The notes beneath the pieces were generated by a model. It was given only the letters and a program-made list of their open reading frames with translations, ran no database searches and was not told the origin of the DNA. Shown here one piece after another: positions 25,256 through 33,718 of a DNA stretch of 64,000 nt. A program made the translations under genes and the position numbers. The DNA comes from Bacteroidales bacterium (lineage in GTDB: Bacteria; Bacteroidota; Bacteroidia; Bacteroidales; SM23-62): positions 13,509 through 77,508 of the forward strand of contig JADHVS010000001.1 of assembly GCA_016783865.1 (NCBI GenBank), written 5' to 3'. Position 1 is the stretch's first letter; the number at the start of each line of letters is the position of its first letter.

Positions 25256-26119
25256 ATGGCAACCAAACAAAACAGTAGTTTTATTAATAAATTAAAAGAT
25301 AAATTCAGGCTGATTATATATAATGACCAGACCTTTGAGGAGGTCTGGTATCTTCGTTTATCAAAGTTGAATTATATCGCCCTGTTTAGTTCTGTAATTC
25401 TTTTTCTTATAGCAGGGATTTTTGCACTGGTAGCCTACACAGGTGTCCGTGAATTGATTCCCGGTTATCCTGACGGCAACATCCGGAGGACCATCCTGAT
25501 GAATTCTCTCAGGCTCGATTCCCTGGAAAACGAGATCAGGATCAGGGACATGTATCTGGAAAATATCAATGCCATCATAGCGGGTGAAGAACCAACCAAT
25601 CTGTTTGTCACTTCAGATACCATGATCGACTATGGCACCATTGATTTTTCCAAATCCATAGAAGATTCAATTTTACGGAATCAGATTGAAGAAGAGGAGC
25701 AATACAACCTGGCTGTAGTTGATAACAGACCCAAGGCATCGGGACTTGCCGGAGTGCATTTTTTTGCACCGATACGTGGCATTGTATCCAGTCCATTTGA
25801 TGCAACAAAGAATCATTTCGGGACAGATATAGTTGCCTCCCCGGATGAAGTGGTAAAGGCTACCCTTGATGGAACAGTTATCATGGCATCCTGGACGGTA
25901 GAGACAGGTTACGTGATACAGGTACAACACAAAGACAACCTTATCTCGGTATATAAACACAATGCTGAACTATTAAAGAAAACAGGAAATGTGGTCAAGG
26001 CGGGAGATGCCATAGCCATCGTGGGAAATTCAGGTGAGTTAACCACAGGGCCACATCTCCATTTTGAAATCTGGCACAATGGCACGCCCGTAAATCCTGA
26101 AGAATATATTGTTTTTTGA
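25256..26119 (+). CDS. M23-family metallopeptidase (membrane-anchored)
   Basis: 287 residues from ATG 25256; the frame is open from ATG 25232, but a -7 promoter box sits immediately before that codon. One membrane anchor (LNYIALFSSVILFLIAGIFA) follows a short cytoplasmic tail. A possible coiled-coil segment (LMNSLRLDSLENEIRIRDMY) leads to the C-terminal lysostaphin-type domain. Zn ligands are visible as NHFGTDI (HxxxD) and HLHFEIW (HxH). It would cut peptidoglycan cross-links or act in cell elongation/division. First gene before dxr (21 bp gap) and probably in the same unit. Confidence 0.9.
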   Translation: MATKQNSSFINKLKDKFRLIIYNDQTFEEVWYLRLSKLNYIALFSSVILFLIAGIFALVAYTGVRELIPGYPDGNIRRTILMNSLRLDSLENEIRIRDMYLENINAIIAGEEPTNLFVTSDTMIDYGTIDFSKSIEDSILRNQIEEEEQYNLAVVDNRPKASGLAGVHFFAPIRGIVSSPFDATKNHFGTDIVASPDEVVKATLDGTVIMASWTVETGYVIQVQHKDNLISVYKHNAELLKKTGNVVKAGDAIAIVGNSGELTTGPHLHFEIWHNGTPVNPEEYIVF

Positions 26120-26140
26120 CCTCAACCCGGCAACATCTTA

Positions 26141-27307
26141 ATGGGAAAGAAGCACATAGCTATTTTAGGTTCAACAGGATCGATCGGCACCCAGGCCCTT
26201 GAAGTTATTGAGAAAAATCCTGATCTTTTTGAGCTGGAAGTCCTGACGGCCGGGAACAATGCTGAACTGCTCATCAAACAGGCCATTCAATATGTTCCCA
26301 ATCACGTGGTTATTGCCAATGAGGAGAAGTATGATGTGGTCAGCCAGGCACTGTCGGATCATCCCATTAAAGTATATGCAGGGAATGATGCCGTTGAGCA
26401 GGTTACAGAGATGGATTCGATCCAGATCGTACTGACTGCTATGGTAGGTTTCGCAGGGCTAAAACCTACCCTCCGGGCCATTCGTGCAGGCAAGGACATT
26501 GCCCTTGCCAACAAGGAAACCCTGGTTGTGGCAGGTGAACTCATCATAAATCTTGCGGAAGAGTGCCGGGCAAATATTTATCCGGTTGATTCAGAACACT
26601 CAGCCATTTTCCAGTGCATCGTTGGCGAAGAGCTCAATCCTGTGGAGAAGGTTATTCTTACCGCTTCAGGCGGTCCTTTCCGGGGAAAAGATAAAGCCTT
26701 CCTGAGAAAAGTCACATGTGAGGAAGCATTAAAGCATCCTAATTGGTGTATGGGGACGAAGGTCACTATTGATTCGGCATCTCTCATGAATAAAGGGCTG
26801 GAAGTGGTTGAGGCACACTGGCTGTTCAGTTTAAAACCCGACCAGATTGAAGTGGTGGTCCATCCTCAATCGATTATTCATTCCATGGTTCAGTTCGAAG
26901 ATGGATCCATTAAAGCCCAGATGGGTATTCCGGATATGAAACTACCCATTCAATATGCATTTGGTTTTCCCAAAAGAATAAAATCGGATTTCCCGCGTTT
27001 TAATTTTTCCGATTATCCTAATCTTACTTTCGAAGCACCTGATTTGAAAAATTTTCGTAATCTTGCACTGGCTTTTGAAGCGCTCAGGAAAAAGGGTAAT
27101 ATGCCATGTATCCTGAATGCCGCCAATGAGGTTTCAGTAGAAGCCTTTCTTACAGGCCGGATTGGTTTTCTTGATATGCCTGAGATCATTGAGAAAACCA
27201 TGGATTCGGCAAATTATATCAGGCACCCCGAATTTGATGATTACATTAAATCGGATCAGGAAGCAAGAGAAATTGCACTGCGTTTTATTAACGTCAAAGG
27301 AGTATGA
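26141..27307 (+). CDS. dxr: 1-deoxy-D-xylulose 5-phosphate reductoisomerase
   Basis: 388 residues, usual length. N-terminal NADPH-binding motif GSTGSIGTQALEVI, catalytic-site motifs ALANKETLVVAG and PVDSEHSAIFQC, then TVTIDSASLMNKGLEVVEAHWLF and VHPQSIIHSMVQ. It converts DXP to MEP, the committed step of the non-mevalonate isoprenoid pathway, in the cytoplasm. The stop overlaps the rseP start by 4 bp (ATGA), so the two are translationally coupled. The dxr-rseP order is common in Bacteroidota. Confidence 0.97.
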   Translation: MGKKHIAILGSTGSIGTQALEVIEKNPDLFELEVLTAGNNAELLIKQAIQYVPNHVVIANEEKYDVVSQALSDHPIKVYAGNDAVEQVTEMDSIQIVLTAMVGFAGLKPTLRAIRAGKDIALANKETLVVAGELIINLAEECRANIYPVDSEHSAIFQCIVGEELNPVEKVILTASGGPFRGKDKAFLRKVTCEEALKHPNWCMGTKVTIDSASLMNKGLEVVEAHWLFSLKPDQIEVVVHPQSIIHSMVQFEDGSIKAQMGIPDMKLPIQYAFGFPKRIKSDFPRFNFSDYPNLTFEAPDLKNFRNLALAFEALRKKGNMPCILNAANEVSVEAFLTGRIGFLDMPEIIEKTMDSANYIRHPEFDDYIKSDQEAREIALRFINVKGV

Positions 27308-28626
27308 AAATTTTAATCCAGGCATCCCAGTTTTTATTGAGCCTTTCCATCCTGGTTTTTTTACATGAATTGGGACACTTTGTATTTGCCAGAATTTTCA
27401 AGGTACGCGTCGAAAAATTCTATATTTTCTTCAATCCATGGTTTTCATTATTTAAGAAAAAGGTTGGTGATACCGAGTATGGGATCGGTTGGTTACCCCT
27501 TGGAGGATATGTTAAAATATCCGGGATGATTGATGAATCGATGGATAAGGAACAAATGAAAAAGCCTCCGCAACCCTGGGAATTCAGGTCGAAACCGGGT
27601 TGGCAGCGTCTTTTTATTATGGTTGGAGGAGTACTTGTAAATTTTCTGCTGGCACTTTTCCTCTATGCTACTTCATTATACATATGGGGTGAACAATACC
27701 TTCCCAACCAGAATGCCAGGTATGGTATCATGTGTGATACACTGGCGCTTAGCATGGGTTTGCAGAACGGTGATAAAATTGTCTCACTTGATGGACACGA
27801 AGTAGAAAGGTTCCACCAGGTAGTCCACGACATCATTATCAATAAGACACAGGTCATACAGGTAGAAAGAGATGGCAGGTTGGTGGATGTCACTGTACCC
27901 GATGAGATCATAGCCCCGCTGATTAAGAGTACCGGTTTTATCGAAACCAGGATACCTTTCATTGCCGGGGATTTCCCGAAAGAATCGGGAGCCCGTGACG
28001 CCGGTATCAGAAAGGAAGACCAGATGATCGGGGTGAATGATACCAGCCTGATGTTTTTCGATGAATACCAGGCTATACTGGCAAAATATAAAAACCAGCC
28101 TGTTGATATACATGTAGTCAGGGGAGAGGAAAAACTCACATTCCCTGTCAATGTCTCAGAAGAAGGAAAAGTCGGTATTTATCCGGTGGTTAATTATTCC
28201 CGGTTCTTTGAAATGGAAAAAATTGAATACACCTTTTTATCATCCATACCTGCAGGAATAAGCAAAGGTATCTCAAACATGGTGAGTTACCTCAAACAGC
28301 TCAAGTTACTTTTCCGGCCGAAAACAAAAGCATACGAATCACTGGGAGGTTTCATCAAGATCGGCAGCTTCTTCCCTGATGAGTGGGACTGGCAAAGGTT
28401 CTGGAACCTTACAGCCCTGCTATCCATTATCCTTGCCATCATGAATATTCTTCCTATTCCTGCACTGGACGGAGGCCATGTTATGTTCCTTTTATATGAG
28501 ATTGTCTCCGGACGAAAACCAGGGGATAAATTCCTTGAATATGCACAGATCACAGGCATGATCCTGCTCCTGGCACTACTTTTGTATGCCAATGGGAACG
28601 ATGTGATACAGCTGTTCAGGAAATAA
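27304..28626 (+). CDS. rseP: RseP-type site-2 zinc metalloprotease
   Basis: 440 residues. Catalytic HELGH at 21-25 in the first membrane helix, LDG motif in NILPIPALDGGHVMF near the C-terminus, and four predicted membrane segments. Two PDZ-type domains lie in between (LQNGDKIVSLDGHEVERF; AGIRKEDQMIGVNDTSLMFF). Known homologues cleave anti-sigma factors within the membrane in envelope-stress signalling. The start overlaps the dxr stop by 4 bp. Confidence 0.95.
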   Translation: MKILIQASQFLLSLSILVFLHELGHFVFARIFKVRVEKFYIFFNPWFSLFKKKVGDTEYGIGWLPLGGYVKISGMIDESMDKEQMKKPPQPWEFRSKPGWQRLFIMVGGVLVNFLLALFLYATSLYIWGEQYLPNQNARYGIMCDTLALSMGLQNGDKIVSLDGHEVERFHQVVHDIIINKTQVIQVERDGRLVDVTVPDEIIAPLIKSTGFIETRIPFIAGDFPKESGARDAGIRKEDQMIGVNDTSLMFFDEYQAILAKYKNQPVDIHVVRGEEKLTFPVNVSEEGKVGIYPVVNYSRFFEMEKIEYTFLSSIPAGISKGISNMVSYLKQLKLLFRPKTKAYESLGGFIKIGSFFPDEWDWQRFWNLTALLSIILAIMNILPIPALDGGHVMFLLYEIVSGRKPGDKFLEYAQITGMILLLALLLYANGNDVIQLFRK

Positions 28627-28646
28627 ATCTATGCAACCTTTTATAT

Positions 28647-28665
28647 CCGATGGCTAAACCAACGG
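28647..28665. repeat. Degenerate REP-like hairpin
   Basis: CCGATGG CTAAA CCAACGG, followed by CAATT. It is a weakened form of the perfect hairpin CCGTTGGTT-TT-AACCAACGG between sufB and sufC (56572), in inverted orientation. Confidence 0.45.
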
Positions 28666-28683
28666 CAATTGAATAATAATTTG

Positions 28684-28691
28684 TAAATTTG
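28684..28691 (+). promoter_or_regulatory. -7 box TAAATTTG of tatA
   Basis: Exact match to TAnnTTTG, 27 bp before the tatA ATG. I could not place a clear -33 box. Confidence 0.5.
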
Positions 28692-28717
28692 ATCCGCTAA
28701 ATTAAACTTCAGAAACC

Positions 28718-28915
28718 ATGAACCTATTTATTATACTTGGAATGATCGGGCCCTGGCAGATAGTACTTGTAGTGATTGTACTGTTATTGCTTTTCGGAGG
28801 CAGAAAAATACCTGAACTCATGAAAGGCCTGGGCCAGGGAATGAAAGAATTTAAAAAAGCCACTAAAGAGGAAAAACCGGACACTGAAAATAATACTGAG
28901 ACAGAAAACGATTAA
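28718..28915 (+). CDS. tatA: Sec-independent protein translocase subunit TatA/TatE
   Basis: 65 residues. One N-terminal membrane helix ([16 protein letters not shown]), the conserved hinge [20 protein letters not shown] as amphipathic helix, and a short charged tail. It forms the Tat translocation pore with TatC (not in this window). It is relevant here because two proteins in the pectin locus carry RRxF-type signals. Followed by a clear terminator, so it is probably monocistronic. Confidence 0.95.
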   Translation: MNLFIILGMIGPWQIVLVVIVLLLLFGGRKIPELMKGLGQGMKEFKKATKEEKPDTENNTETEND

Positions 28916-28945
28916 TTATCACAACGTATTCGTTTTCAACAGCTT

Positions 28946-28985
28946 ACCTGTCTTCTGGAAATATTTCTGTTAGACAGGTTTTTTA
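28946..28985 (+). terminator. Rho-independent terminator of tatA
   Basis: ACCTGTCT and AGACAGGT form an 8-bp perfect stem around an 18-nt loop, followed by TTTTTT. It lies 30 bp after the tatA stop. Confidence 0.75.
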
Positions 28986-28996
28986 TTCCCTGACCG

Positions 28997-29813
28997 ATGC
29001 AATCCTTCTCCTCACTCGTTCAAATCCGAAAACTGTTATCTGACCAACAGGTAACGCTTCCTTCTGTTGTTGAACACTATCTTGGTAACATCGATAAGAA
29101 CCAGGACCTCAATGCCATTATTGAGGTTTTCAGGGAAGAAGCCCTGGATAGCAGCAAACAGATCCAGAAAAAAATTGGTCAGGGGAAAGCAGGCAAACTG
29201 GCCGGACCAATTGTGATGAATTTGCCATGGGTGGAACCAATGAGACCTCCGTGCATGGCCCGGTATTGAATCCTGTTAACCGTACCAAAGTAGCGGGGGG
29301 TTCTGCGGGGTAACCGGCATTAAACCTACCTATGGAAGGGTATCCCGTTATGGCGGCATCCATTATGGCTACAGGAACAGGGAGTCAAAGGACATCAAAT
29401 CGACCTATACCCTTTCGCGCAGTGAAAGTTTCGGACTGGAAGTTAAAAGAAGGATCATGACCGGCACATTCGTCCTGAGCGCAGGATATTATGATGCCTT
29501 CTATGCCAAGGCCCAGAAAGTGAGGAGACTGATCTCTGAAAAGACACAGGAAATTTTTAACCGGTATGACCTTATCCTGCTGCCCACAACACCCCGGACT
29601 GCTTTTGACCTGGGAAGCATGGGCGATGATCCCGTAGCGCTTTACCTCGAAGACATCTTCACCACTCATGCTAACCTGACCGGTATTCCGGCCATGTCAT
29701 TACCCCTGGGCCGGCACACAAATGGTCTGCCTTTTGGGGTCCAGGTTATGGCCAATCGGTTTGAAGAAAGCAAGATATTGGCTTTTGGCCAATATCTCGT
29801 GAATCGAGGGTGA
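28997..29813 (+). pseudogene. gatA: gatA-type amidase with several internal deletions
   Basis: Segments in order: N-terminal helix region up to [31 protein letters not shown] with [55 protein letters not shown]; and the C-terminus LILLPTTPRTAFDLGSMGDD to ILAFGQYLVNRG. These are pieces of the glutamyl/aspartyl-tRNA amidotransferase A subunit in the right order. Missing are the catalytic Lys region after KLAG, the GSSGGSA to PAAFC block with both catalytic Ser, and most of the middle. About 817 bp remain of about 1430. Frame changes at the junctions confirm inactivity. Confidence 0.88.
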
Positions 29814-29861
29814 GTGAGTTGGTTAAAAAAAAGATTACATTGGTATAATATTTGTGAGTAA

Positions 29862-29970
29862 TTGATTCTCCTCGCAGCAAGCTGCGAGGAATCATCGATC
29901 CTTAATATAAATTTTAAATTGCGCTCGCTAACCCCGCAGCAAGCTACGGGGAATGCGCTCGCAGGATTCA
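29862..29970 (+). repeat. Structured intergenic repeat, family 1, copy D (short form, 109 bp)
   Basis: Same architecture as copy C with a few base changes (TTGATTCTCC, CTTAATATAAATTTTAAA). It begins soon after a possible promoter (TATAAT at 29844) and ends 19 bp before the DUF4837 start codon. If that promoter is used, the repeat is the 5' untranslated region of that gene. Confidence 0.95.
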
Positions 29971-29989
29971 ATCCACAATTACAACTATA

Positions 29990-30976
29990 ATGACAAGATT
30001 TTGCATAACAATTTCAGTAGCATTTTTCATTCTTCTCGGGGCATGTGACTCAGATAAGCAGCCCCTTTTGCCCAAAGTAACCGGGAAGCCGGGGGAGATT
30101 GTACTGGTAATGGATGAATATCAGTGGGGATCAGAAACAGGAGAGTTTTTCAGGGAGACCTTCTCCCAACCCGTAATAGCATTGCCGGAGGATGAACCAA
30201 TTTATGACATCGTAAGAATTCCCTCCTCAGGATTTAGTAACCTTTTTAAATCTCATCGTAACATTATTCTTACAAAGATATCTTCACGGCATCAAAAGCC
30301 CAGGATCATTGTACAGCGCGACATATGGGCCAAGCCCCAGATTGTGATCAATGTGATAGGCCCGAAAGATTCTACTACACTCAATTACCTCATCGAAAAC
30401 AGAGAGAAGCTGGTAACCCTGATAGACCAGATTGAGATTGAAAGAACAGTTCAGAACTACAAAAAGAACAGGGCAAAAGGGATAGACCAGATATTACGTA
30501 CTGAACATAACCTGTCAATCTCTGTTCCCGCTGGTTATAATTTTGATGTCGACACTGCCCGGTTTATCTGGATCTCACATGAGCCGAGTGACCGTATGCA
30601 GGGAGTGCTGATTTACTATTACGACTATACTGATCCCAATACATTCACTGAGGATTTCCTGGTGAAGAAAAGAAATGAATATACCCGGCGGTTCGTACCC
30701 GGGCCCAATGCGGGATCATACATGTCGGTTGAATCGGAAGCCCCGATCTATTTCAGGGAATACACAAAGGATGACCGCTATTTTGCTGAAATCAGGGGCC
30801 TCTGGAAACTGGAAAACGGATTTATGGGAGGGCCGTTTATTAGTATCACCACACTCGATGAATCGAGGAACCGTGTGATTACGGCGGAAGGATTCGTGTT
30901 TGCCCCCGGGAAGGAAAAAAGAAACTACATCAGGGAACTCCAAGCCATCCTCCAAACTTTCAAGGTGGTCGAATAG
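29990..30976 (+). CDS. DUF4837 lipoprotein
   Basis: 328 residues with lipoprotein signal FILLGAC (Cys19). DUF4837 features: GKPGEIVLVMDEYQWGSETG near the N-terminus, IYDIVRIPSSGFSNLFKSHR, and FIWISHEPSDRMQGVLIYYY in the middle. The family is confined largely to Bacteroidota and has no established function; an envelope role is inferred from the lipid anchor. The M17 peptidase gene follows within 50 bp, so cotranscription is likely. Confidence 0.88.
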   Translation: MTRFCITISVAFFILLGACDSDKQPLLPKVTGKPGEIVLVMDEYQWGSETGEFFRETFSQPVIALPEDEPIYDIVRIPSSGFSNLFKSHRNIILTKISSRHQKPRIIVQRDIWAKPQIVINVIGPKDSTTLNYLIENREKLVTLIDQIEIERTVQNYKKNRAKGIDQILRTEHNLSISVPAGYNFDVDTARFIWISHEPSDRMQGVLIYYYDYTDPNTFTEDFLVKKRNEYTRRFVPGPNAGSYMSVESEAPIYFREYTKDDRYFAEIRGLWKLENGFMGGPFISITTLDESRNRVITAEGFVFAPGKEKRNYIRELQAILQTFKVVE

Positions 30977-31025
30977 GAGGGTTTTACTATCTTTACAGAT
31001 TATTCTTTTCCAAATTTATTTCATA

Positions 31026-32468
31026 ATGAACATCAGGCCGGTAACTAAAATTACATCCAATCAGCATTTGATCCTGATTGGAAAAGACGATACCTCCTTC
31101 GGCGATTATATCACCTCCAGCCATGAAATTAAATTCCTGGCAAACAGTTTGAAACAGAAAAAAAAGCAGGTTGCAATTAATCAATACAACCGCTGGGTAT
31201 TTATTCAACTGATCGATAATCCGGATAAAACCGATGATATTGTCATTGAAGATTTGCGGAAGGCAGGAGATAAATTACAAGTTACTCTTAATCAGAATAA
31301 AATAAAGGAAGTCACCGTGATTGACCTTACCGGCAATTCATCATATCCATTTGCTCTGGTTGAAGGGCTGGCACTGGGCAATTACCAGTTTTTAAAATAC
31401 CTGACTAAAACAGAGGAAACTGAGAATTCTCTTAAATCAATCAGAGTTCCGGGCAATTCAATAAAAGCTAATCTGCTGGCTCAGCTCGATCACAACATCC
31501 AGGCTGTTTACAATACACGTAATCTTGTTAACGAACCCCTCTCCTTTCTAACGGCTGTTCAGTTATCAAAAGAGATTGAGCGGATGGGAAAAGAAGCCGG
31601 ATTCACAACGGAAGTATTTCAAAAGAAAAAAATTGAGTCGCTGAGAATGGGTGGTTTGCTTGCTGTAAATAAAGGAAGTATTGATCCCCCAACCTTCACA
31701 ATTATGACCTGGAAACCGGAAAAGCATATTAATAAAAAACCATATGTCCTGGTGGGAAAAGGTATTGTATTTGATACGGGAGGAATAAGCCTGAAATCCA
31801 CACATGACAGCATGGACTATATGAAATGTGATATGGCCGGAGCAGCTACTGTGGCTGGCGCTATGTATGCCGTGGCTAAGGCAAAACTACCTCTTCATGT
31901 GATCGGTCTTGCCCCTGCCACTGACAACAGGCCTGATGGCAACTCGTATGTTCCCGGTGATGTGATTAAAATGTATGACGGAACCACAGTTGAAGTTTTG
32001 AACACAGATGCAGAAGGACGGATGATCCTGGCCGATGCATTGAGTTGGGCGAAAAAATATGATCCTGAACTGGTCATTAACCTGGCCACGCTCACCGGCT
32101 CAGCACATGCAGCCATCGGGAAATATGGGATAGTAGGAATGGGGAATGCCTCCAGGGTGGTCATGGATCAGTTAAAGGAAAGCGGTGACCAGGTGTGTGA
32201 AAGGATTGCAGAATTCCCATTCTGGGATGATTATGCAGAAATGTTAAAATCAGATATCGCCGACCTGAAAAACATTGGCGGAAAATATGCCGGAGCGATC
32301 ACCGCAGGTAAATTCCTCGAACATTTCACCGGTTATCCTTTTATTCATCTCGATATTGCCGGACCATCATTTAATAAAACAAAGGATAAATACTGGGGCA
32401 AGGGAGGCAGCGGCATGGGCGTGAGGTTACTGTTTGATTTTCTTAAGAGAAGGAGCAGTAAAAGATAA
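31026..32468 (+). CDS. pepA: Leucyl aminopeptidase (M17 family)
   Basis: 480 residues from ATG 31026. The frame is open further upstream but that part overlaps DUF4837 and is not homologous. The C-terminal catalytic domain has the M17 metal and active-site motifs: LVGKGIVFDTGGISLK, MKCDMAGAATVAGA and NTDAEGR at 326-332. It removes N-terminal residues from peptides in the cytoplasm using two divalent metals. The divergent N-terminal domain is typical of Bacteroidota members. Confidence 0.92.
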   Translation: MNIRPVTKITSNQHLILIGKDDTSFGDYITSSHEIKFLANSLKQKKKQVAINQYNRWVFIQLIDNPDKTDDIVIEDLRKAGDKLQVTLNQNKIKEVTVIDLTGNSSYPFALVEGLALGNYQFLKYLTKTEETENSLKSIRVPGNSIKANLLAQLDHNIQAVYNTRNLVNEPLSFLTAVQLSKEIERMGKEAGFTTEVFQKKKIESLRMGGLLAVNKGSIDPPTFTIMTWKPEKHINKKPYVLVGKGIVFDTGGISLKSTHDSMDYMKCDMAGAATVAGAMYAVAKAKLPLHVIGLAPATDNRPDGNSYVPGDVIKMYDGTTVEVLNTDAEGRMILADALSWAKKYDPELVINLATLTGSAHAAIGKYGIVGMGNASRVVMDQLKESGDQVCERIAEFPFWDDYAEMLKSDIADLKNIGGKYAGAITAGKFLEHFTGYPFIHLDIAGPSFNKTKDKYWGKGGSGMGVRLLFDFLKRRSSKR

Positions 32469-32502
32469 CTCACAGAATTCATTCACAAAGCCCACTCCCC
32501 AA

Positions 32503-32540
32503 TTTTAGTCATTTTAGTTCAATTTAGTCACTTTAGTCAT
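32503..32540. repeat. Short tandem-like repeats of TTTAGTCA before pdxA
   Basis: TTTTAGTCA, TTTTAGTTCAA, TTTAGTCAC, TTTAGTCAT in a row. The word ATTTTAGTCAT occurs in inverse orientation after sufE (60650-60692). It lies in the 5' region of pdxA. Confidence 0.6.
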
Positions 32541-32547
32541 TTCTTTT

Positions 32548-33603
32548 ATGAATTCACAAAAAATAAAAATAGGCATTACCCAGGGTGACATCAACGGGAT
32601 TGGTTATGAGATCATTATTAAGAGTTTGCTTGATCCCCGCATCTTTGAGATATGTACTCCCATCGTATATGGATCATTAAAAGTCGCGGCATACCACAGA
32701 AAAGCACTGGACATTGAAAACTTCAGCCTTACAAGCATAAAATCTCCGGATGAAGCCAACACAAAAAGGGCAAACATCATCAATTGTGTCGATGATGACG
32801 TACGGGTCGAACTGGGCAAATCAACCGAGATTGCAGGGGAAGCATCCTACACGGCGCTCATTAGGGCAGTCGAAGACCTAAAGGCAAACAAACTGGATGC
32901 CCTGATCACGGCCCCCATCAATAAATACAATATTCAATCCGACAAATTCTCCTTTGCCGGCCATACCGAATTCCTGAAAGATTATTTTGAATCGAAGGAT
33001 GCGTTGATGCTCATGGTCAGTGACCTGTTGAAAATAGGTTTAATCACCGCACACATCCCCCTGAGTGAAGTCCCGTCAGTCATTACAGAAGAACTGGTCC
33101 TGAATAAGATCAAATTACTGAATGATTCATTAATCCGCGATTTTGGAGTCAGGAAACCAAAAATTGCTTTGCTGGGACTCAATCCGCATGCCGGAGAAGA
33201 GGGAATGATCGGCCATGAAGAAAAGGATATTATCCTGCCGGCAATAGCAAAAGCGAAGGAGGATAAAATTTATTGTTTCGGCCCATATCCTGCAGATGGG
33301 TTTTTCGGCTCAGGAGATTTCAGGAATTTTGACGGAACGCTTGCCATGTATCACGACCAGGGACTGATACCTTTCAAATCATTGGTCATGGATGAGGGAG
33401 TGAATTATACTGCCGGACTCCCTATCATCAGGACCTCACCGGCACATGGAACAGCTTTCGACCTGGCAGGCAAGAACGAAGCAAGCCCGAAGTCCTTCCT
33501 CAAGGCTATTTATACGGCTTGTGATATCCATCATAACAGGCAATTCTTTACCGAAATAAATAAGAACCCCCTGGCTGTTTCCGACCTGAGCGACCAGGAT
33601 TAA
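32548..33603 (+). CDS. pdxA: 4-hydroxythreonine-4-phosphate dehydrogenase
   Basis: 351 residues. PdxA signatures: IGITQGDINGIGYEIIIKSL, ALITAPINKYNIQ, FAGHTEFLKDYF, LGLNPHAGEEGMIGHEE, MYHDQGLIPFKSL and TSPAHGTAFDLAGKNEA. Metal-binding His residues lie in AGHTE, YHDQG and SPAHG. It oxidises and decarboxylates 4-phosphohydroxy-L-threonine in pyridoxal phosphate synthesis. The N-terminal TQGD replaces the TxGDPxGIGPE of proteobacterial enzymes, as usual in this phylum. Confidence 0.95.
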   Translation: MNSQKIKIGITQGDINGIGYEIIIKSLLDPRIFEICTPIVYGSLKVAAYHRKALDIENFSLTSIKSPDEANTKRANIINCVDDDVRVELGKSTEIAGEASYTALIRAVEDLKANKLDALITAPINKYNIQSDKFSFAGHTEFLKDYFESKDALMLMVSDLLKIGLITAHIPLSEVPSVITEELVLNKIKLLNDSLIRDFGVRKPKIALLGLNPHAGEEGMIGHEEKDIILPAIAKAKEDKIYCFGPYPADGFFGSGDFRNFDGTLAMYHDQGLIPFKSLVMDEGVNYTAGLPIIRTSPAHGTAFDLAGKNEASPKSFLKAIYTACDIHHNRQFFTEINKNPLAVSDLSDQD

Positions 33604-33622
33604 TCCTTCATAATTTGCTGCT

Positions 33623-33641
33623 CAAAAACATCATGTTTTTG
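33623..33641. terminator. A/T-rich hairpin after pdxA
   Basis: CAAAAACA TCA TGTTTTTG, a perfect 8-bp stem 20 bp after the pdxA stop. The T-run is part of the stem, so it is a weak terminator at best. Confidence 0.4.
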
Positions 33642-33684
33642 ATTGTCGGATAATTTTTGTCAGGTTTTTGATCCCATTAATCAC

Positions 33685-33692
33685 TAGCTTTG
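33685..33692 (+). promoter_or_regulatory. -7 box TAGCTTTG of maeB
   Basis: Exact match to TAnnTTTG, 27 bp before the maeB ATG. T-rich TTTTTG strings lie upstream, but the spacing to a -33 box is not canonical. Confidence 0.5.
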
Positions 33693-33718
33693 TTAATAAT
33701 TAACCAAAAAATATCCTC

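Noticed and set aside
27663..28151. 162-residue minus-strand frame opposite rseP
   Set aside because: Shadow of the rseP coding sequence with no recognisable pattern.
30900..31025. N-terminal extension of the M17 peptidase
   Set aside because: Overlaps the end of DUF4837 in another frame and lacks homology; ATG 31026 fits better.
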